Below are positions 62,100 through 64,000 of a stretch of 64,000 bases of DNA, one piece after another. The position numbers and the translations under genes were made by a program. The stretch covers positions 14,956,689 through 15,020,688 of the forward strand of contig OZ023180.1 in assembly GCA_963995505.1 (NCBI GenBank), in the 5' to 3' direction. The first letter of the stretch is position 1. Each line of letters begins with the position of its first letter. Source of the stretch: Hypericum androsaemum. Its lineage: Eukaryota; Streptophyta; Magnoliopsida; Malpighiales; Hypericaceae. Under the pieces are notes generated by a model. That model was not told where the DNA came from. It saw nothing but the letters and a program-made list of their open reading frames with translations, and did not search any database.

Positions 62100-64000
62100 C
62101 AAAACGAGCCATGGATTAAATTATCCAAAATGACATTTGTAATAAAAGAGAGAACAAATGTTGATAATCCTCACTCCATCCAAAAATATCCATTTAGGAA
62201 TTCTTTTTCAATTTCTAAAATGATGGGGAAATATATGTTTCAACAAACGGTTCAAGAGATAATTTGGGCAAATTTGTTCACAAAATTTTTGCTCACTACT
62301 CCCTAATATTGACATGAGAGATATTAACAATTTTTATCAACCACATTTTGTTCAAATTTTAGTAATTTTAGGATGGTGTCATCTTTTTTCTTAATTATTT
62401 AAGGTTTTGATAATCTTCAAATGGTATGAGTCTTATGAATTAATCCCTACTTTTTTATGTAAAATACAGATTTGATGCTTTGTTGACTTGTCAAAGAAAT
62501 CATTGTACAAGGACTCTCTAGTTCTTATATACGAGATGGTTAGTTATGGGGATAAGAGGTGGTTATAAAGGATTCTATATGTAGATCTTGTCAGTGATAA
62601 TCTAGCATTAAAGTGCACAACCTTGTAATTTGACCATGTACGAGAGGTGCTATTACAACTCGTTAAAACTACATCTCAAATTAGAACTCGAAAATCAACA
62701 ATAGTTACCCTCCCTCTCCCGAGCCTAGAACCGCATGTGTAGGCCCAGCTTTTTACTACCCATTAACAGTCCCCAAAAATTGAACAGACATTTCAAAACA
62801 CTCATACCCAAGGAAATGAGTTTTGTCTTTTTAATAATAATATTTTGACATTGAAATGGTATGAATCTTATGAACTAATTATGGATGACATACTTTTTCG
62901 TGACATTTTCTCCATCACTACCTCCAAATTTGAAGTTACTTCTAAATTGCCTTTCACACTTGTCCACATGGCTTTATTTAATGACATACATATAAATAAT
63001 GTCATTTCATGACATTGTCATTCTTGGTAGTTTCTATTCTCTGATAATTGAACAATAAAATGAATGATTACTAAATAGCATTTGACTTAGTGGTACAAGC
63101 CTACATTGATAATGTGGAAAAGAAGTCTAATTGGTGTGAGAGGTTATTAAATTGGTAATTAATTAGGATAGTTTTTCAAATATTTCTCAATACTGTTCAC
63201 TTAGTAGTCAAAATTAAGTACGGGCTTCATTAAATGTTATTCCAAAACAAGAACTCCAACCAAAATAATTTATACATGGCATGTAATTTATCACCTCTGA
63301 CTAACAAATACTTAGATTAAGTAATTTGATTAATGCATGAATACGTTGTTTTAACTTTACGAAGATGTTTAGAGATTGAGTATTTGAAAATGTAATAGTG
63401 TTAAATAGTTGTTTGGAGAGCTATGTCGCATTTTAAAATTCTTCCTGACTCGAACTTGAATTAATAAGTTTTATGAGTATTCGAATATATGATGTGTAAC
63501 CCAAAAAAAATTAATGCCTCTCTTCTTTCTCCACCACATACACCACAAATGAAGTATTTTTCTATACCATATGGTATCCGGATAAACTAGAGTCACTAAT
63601 CTAGATTCCAGATGGATGAGACTTTTGAAAGGTGACAAAATTTTTCCAATATTTATTTAATATTGTTGCGTTCTCACGAATTCAAGATCTGGTTAAGCTA
63701 GAATAATGCCATTAAAATTGATTTAAGTACTTTTGTTAAATGAAGCATCTAATAAAGGTGAAAGAAGAAAAAAAAAAGTTGATGGGCCATTACAACCTTG
63801 TCATGTAAAGCTTTAATCAAGTAATTAATTACTCATAATACTACCAAATATGTAATCACTCATCCCCTAAAATTTTTTATTGGAAATTTACTCATTTTGC
63901 GACAGACTTATCGACCTTTAAATTATTCCCCTTTGGTGACTGAAACACGACAACAAAGATATTGGTTCACAAAATTTGGGCAAATTTGTTCACAAATTTT
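62100..64000. other. AT-rich intergenic DNA with a distant direct repeat
   Basis: No gene seen. ATTTGGGCAAATTTGTTCAC occurs at about 62262 and again at about 63974, at the window edge, with looser similarity for about 20 bases upstream (CAACAAA...GGTTCA). Confidence 0.5.

Overview
The window is nuclear DNA of a flowering plant, most likely a core eudicot. The genes carry short GT-AG introns and AT-rich introns and spacers. They include plant-specific families (thylakoid FtsH, YSL transporter, NHL/LEA-2, DnaJ-ferredoxin hybrid). Much of the rest is transposon debris. Species cannot be read from the sequence. All gene models below were built by hand from splice sites, reading phase and remembered family features; no database was searched.

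Apparently intact host genes, left to right: the 3' half of a chloroplast DnaJ-ferredoxin protein gene (1-2295, +); a RABA1/Rab11 GTPase (7342-9369, +); a thylakoid FtsH2/FtsH8 metalloprotease (14949-17572, -); a RING-H2 E3 ligase (19476-21035, -); an Mpv17/PMP22 membrane protein (26803-28508, +); a YSL7-type metal-chelate/oligopeptide transporter (37766-41143, +); the DNA-damage protein nibrin/NBS1 with 13 exons (42280-47060, +); and an NDR1/HIN1-like LEA-2 protein (51960-52745, -). A gene for a basic, probably N-myristoylated protein resembling Arabidopsis At1g65710 (58171-60076, -) has an in-frame stop and a frameshift in exon 2. There are no operons; each gene has its own function.

The spaces between genes hold broken genes and mobile elements. 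Broken genes are a PPR-DYW tail, an acyl-activating enzyme lacking its AMP-binding core, an RPL22 retro-fragment, hAT transposase remains and a two-exon fragment of an unrecognised host gene. LTR elements are a 2.9 kb non-autonomous element on the minus strand (11889-14759), a 0.65 kb TRIM (50765-51410) and copia RT debris with a local duplication. LINE remains include a 185-bp 3' end flanked by a perfect 13-bp target duplication. A palindromic MITE, a GGGATGGC-ended hAT-like element and several minisatellites complete the list.

The most distinctive theme is a set of fold-back, Mutator-like elements with terminal inverted arms of about 100-350 bp (30314-31488, 41715-42100, 47431-48645, 55687-56990, 60652-61568 and a composite at 22090-24425). 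Two have exact 9-bp target duplications. Several enclose GC-rich or gene-like sequence. One carries tRNA-Glu-like sequences in both arms. A related-looking element (about 4967-6836) carries an exon of a zinc-finger gene plus a 22-bp minisatellite.
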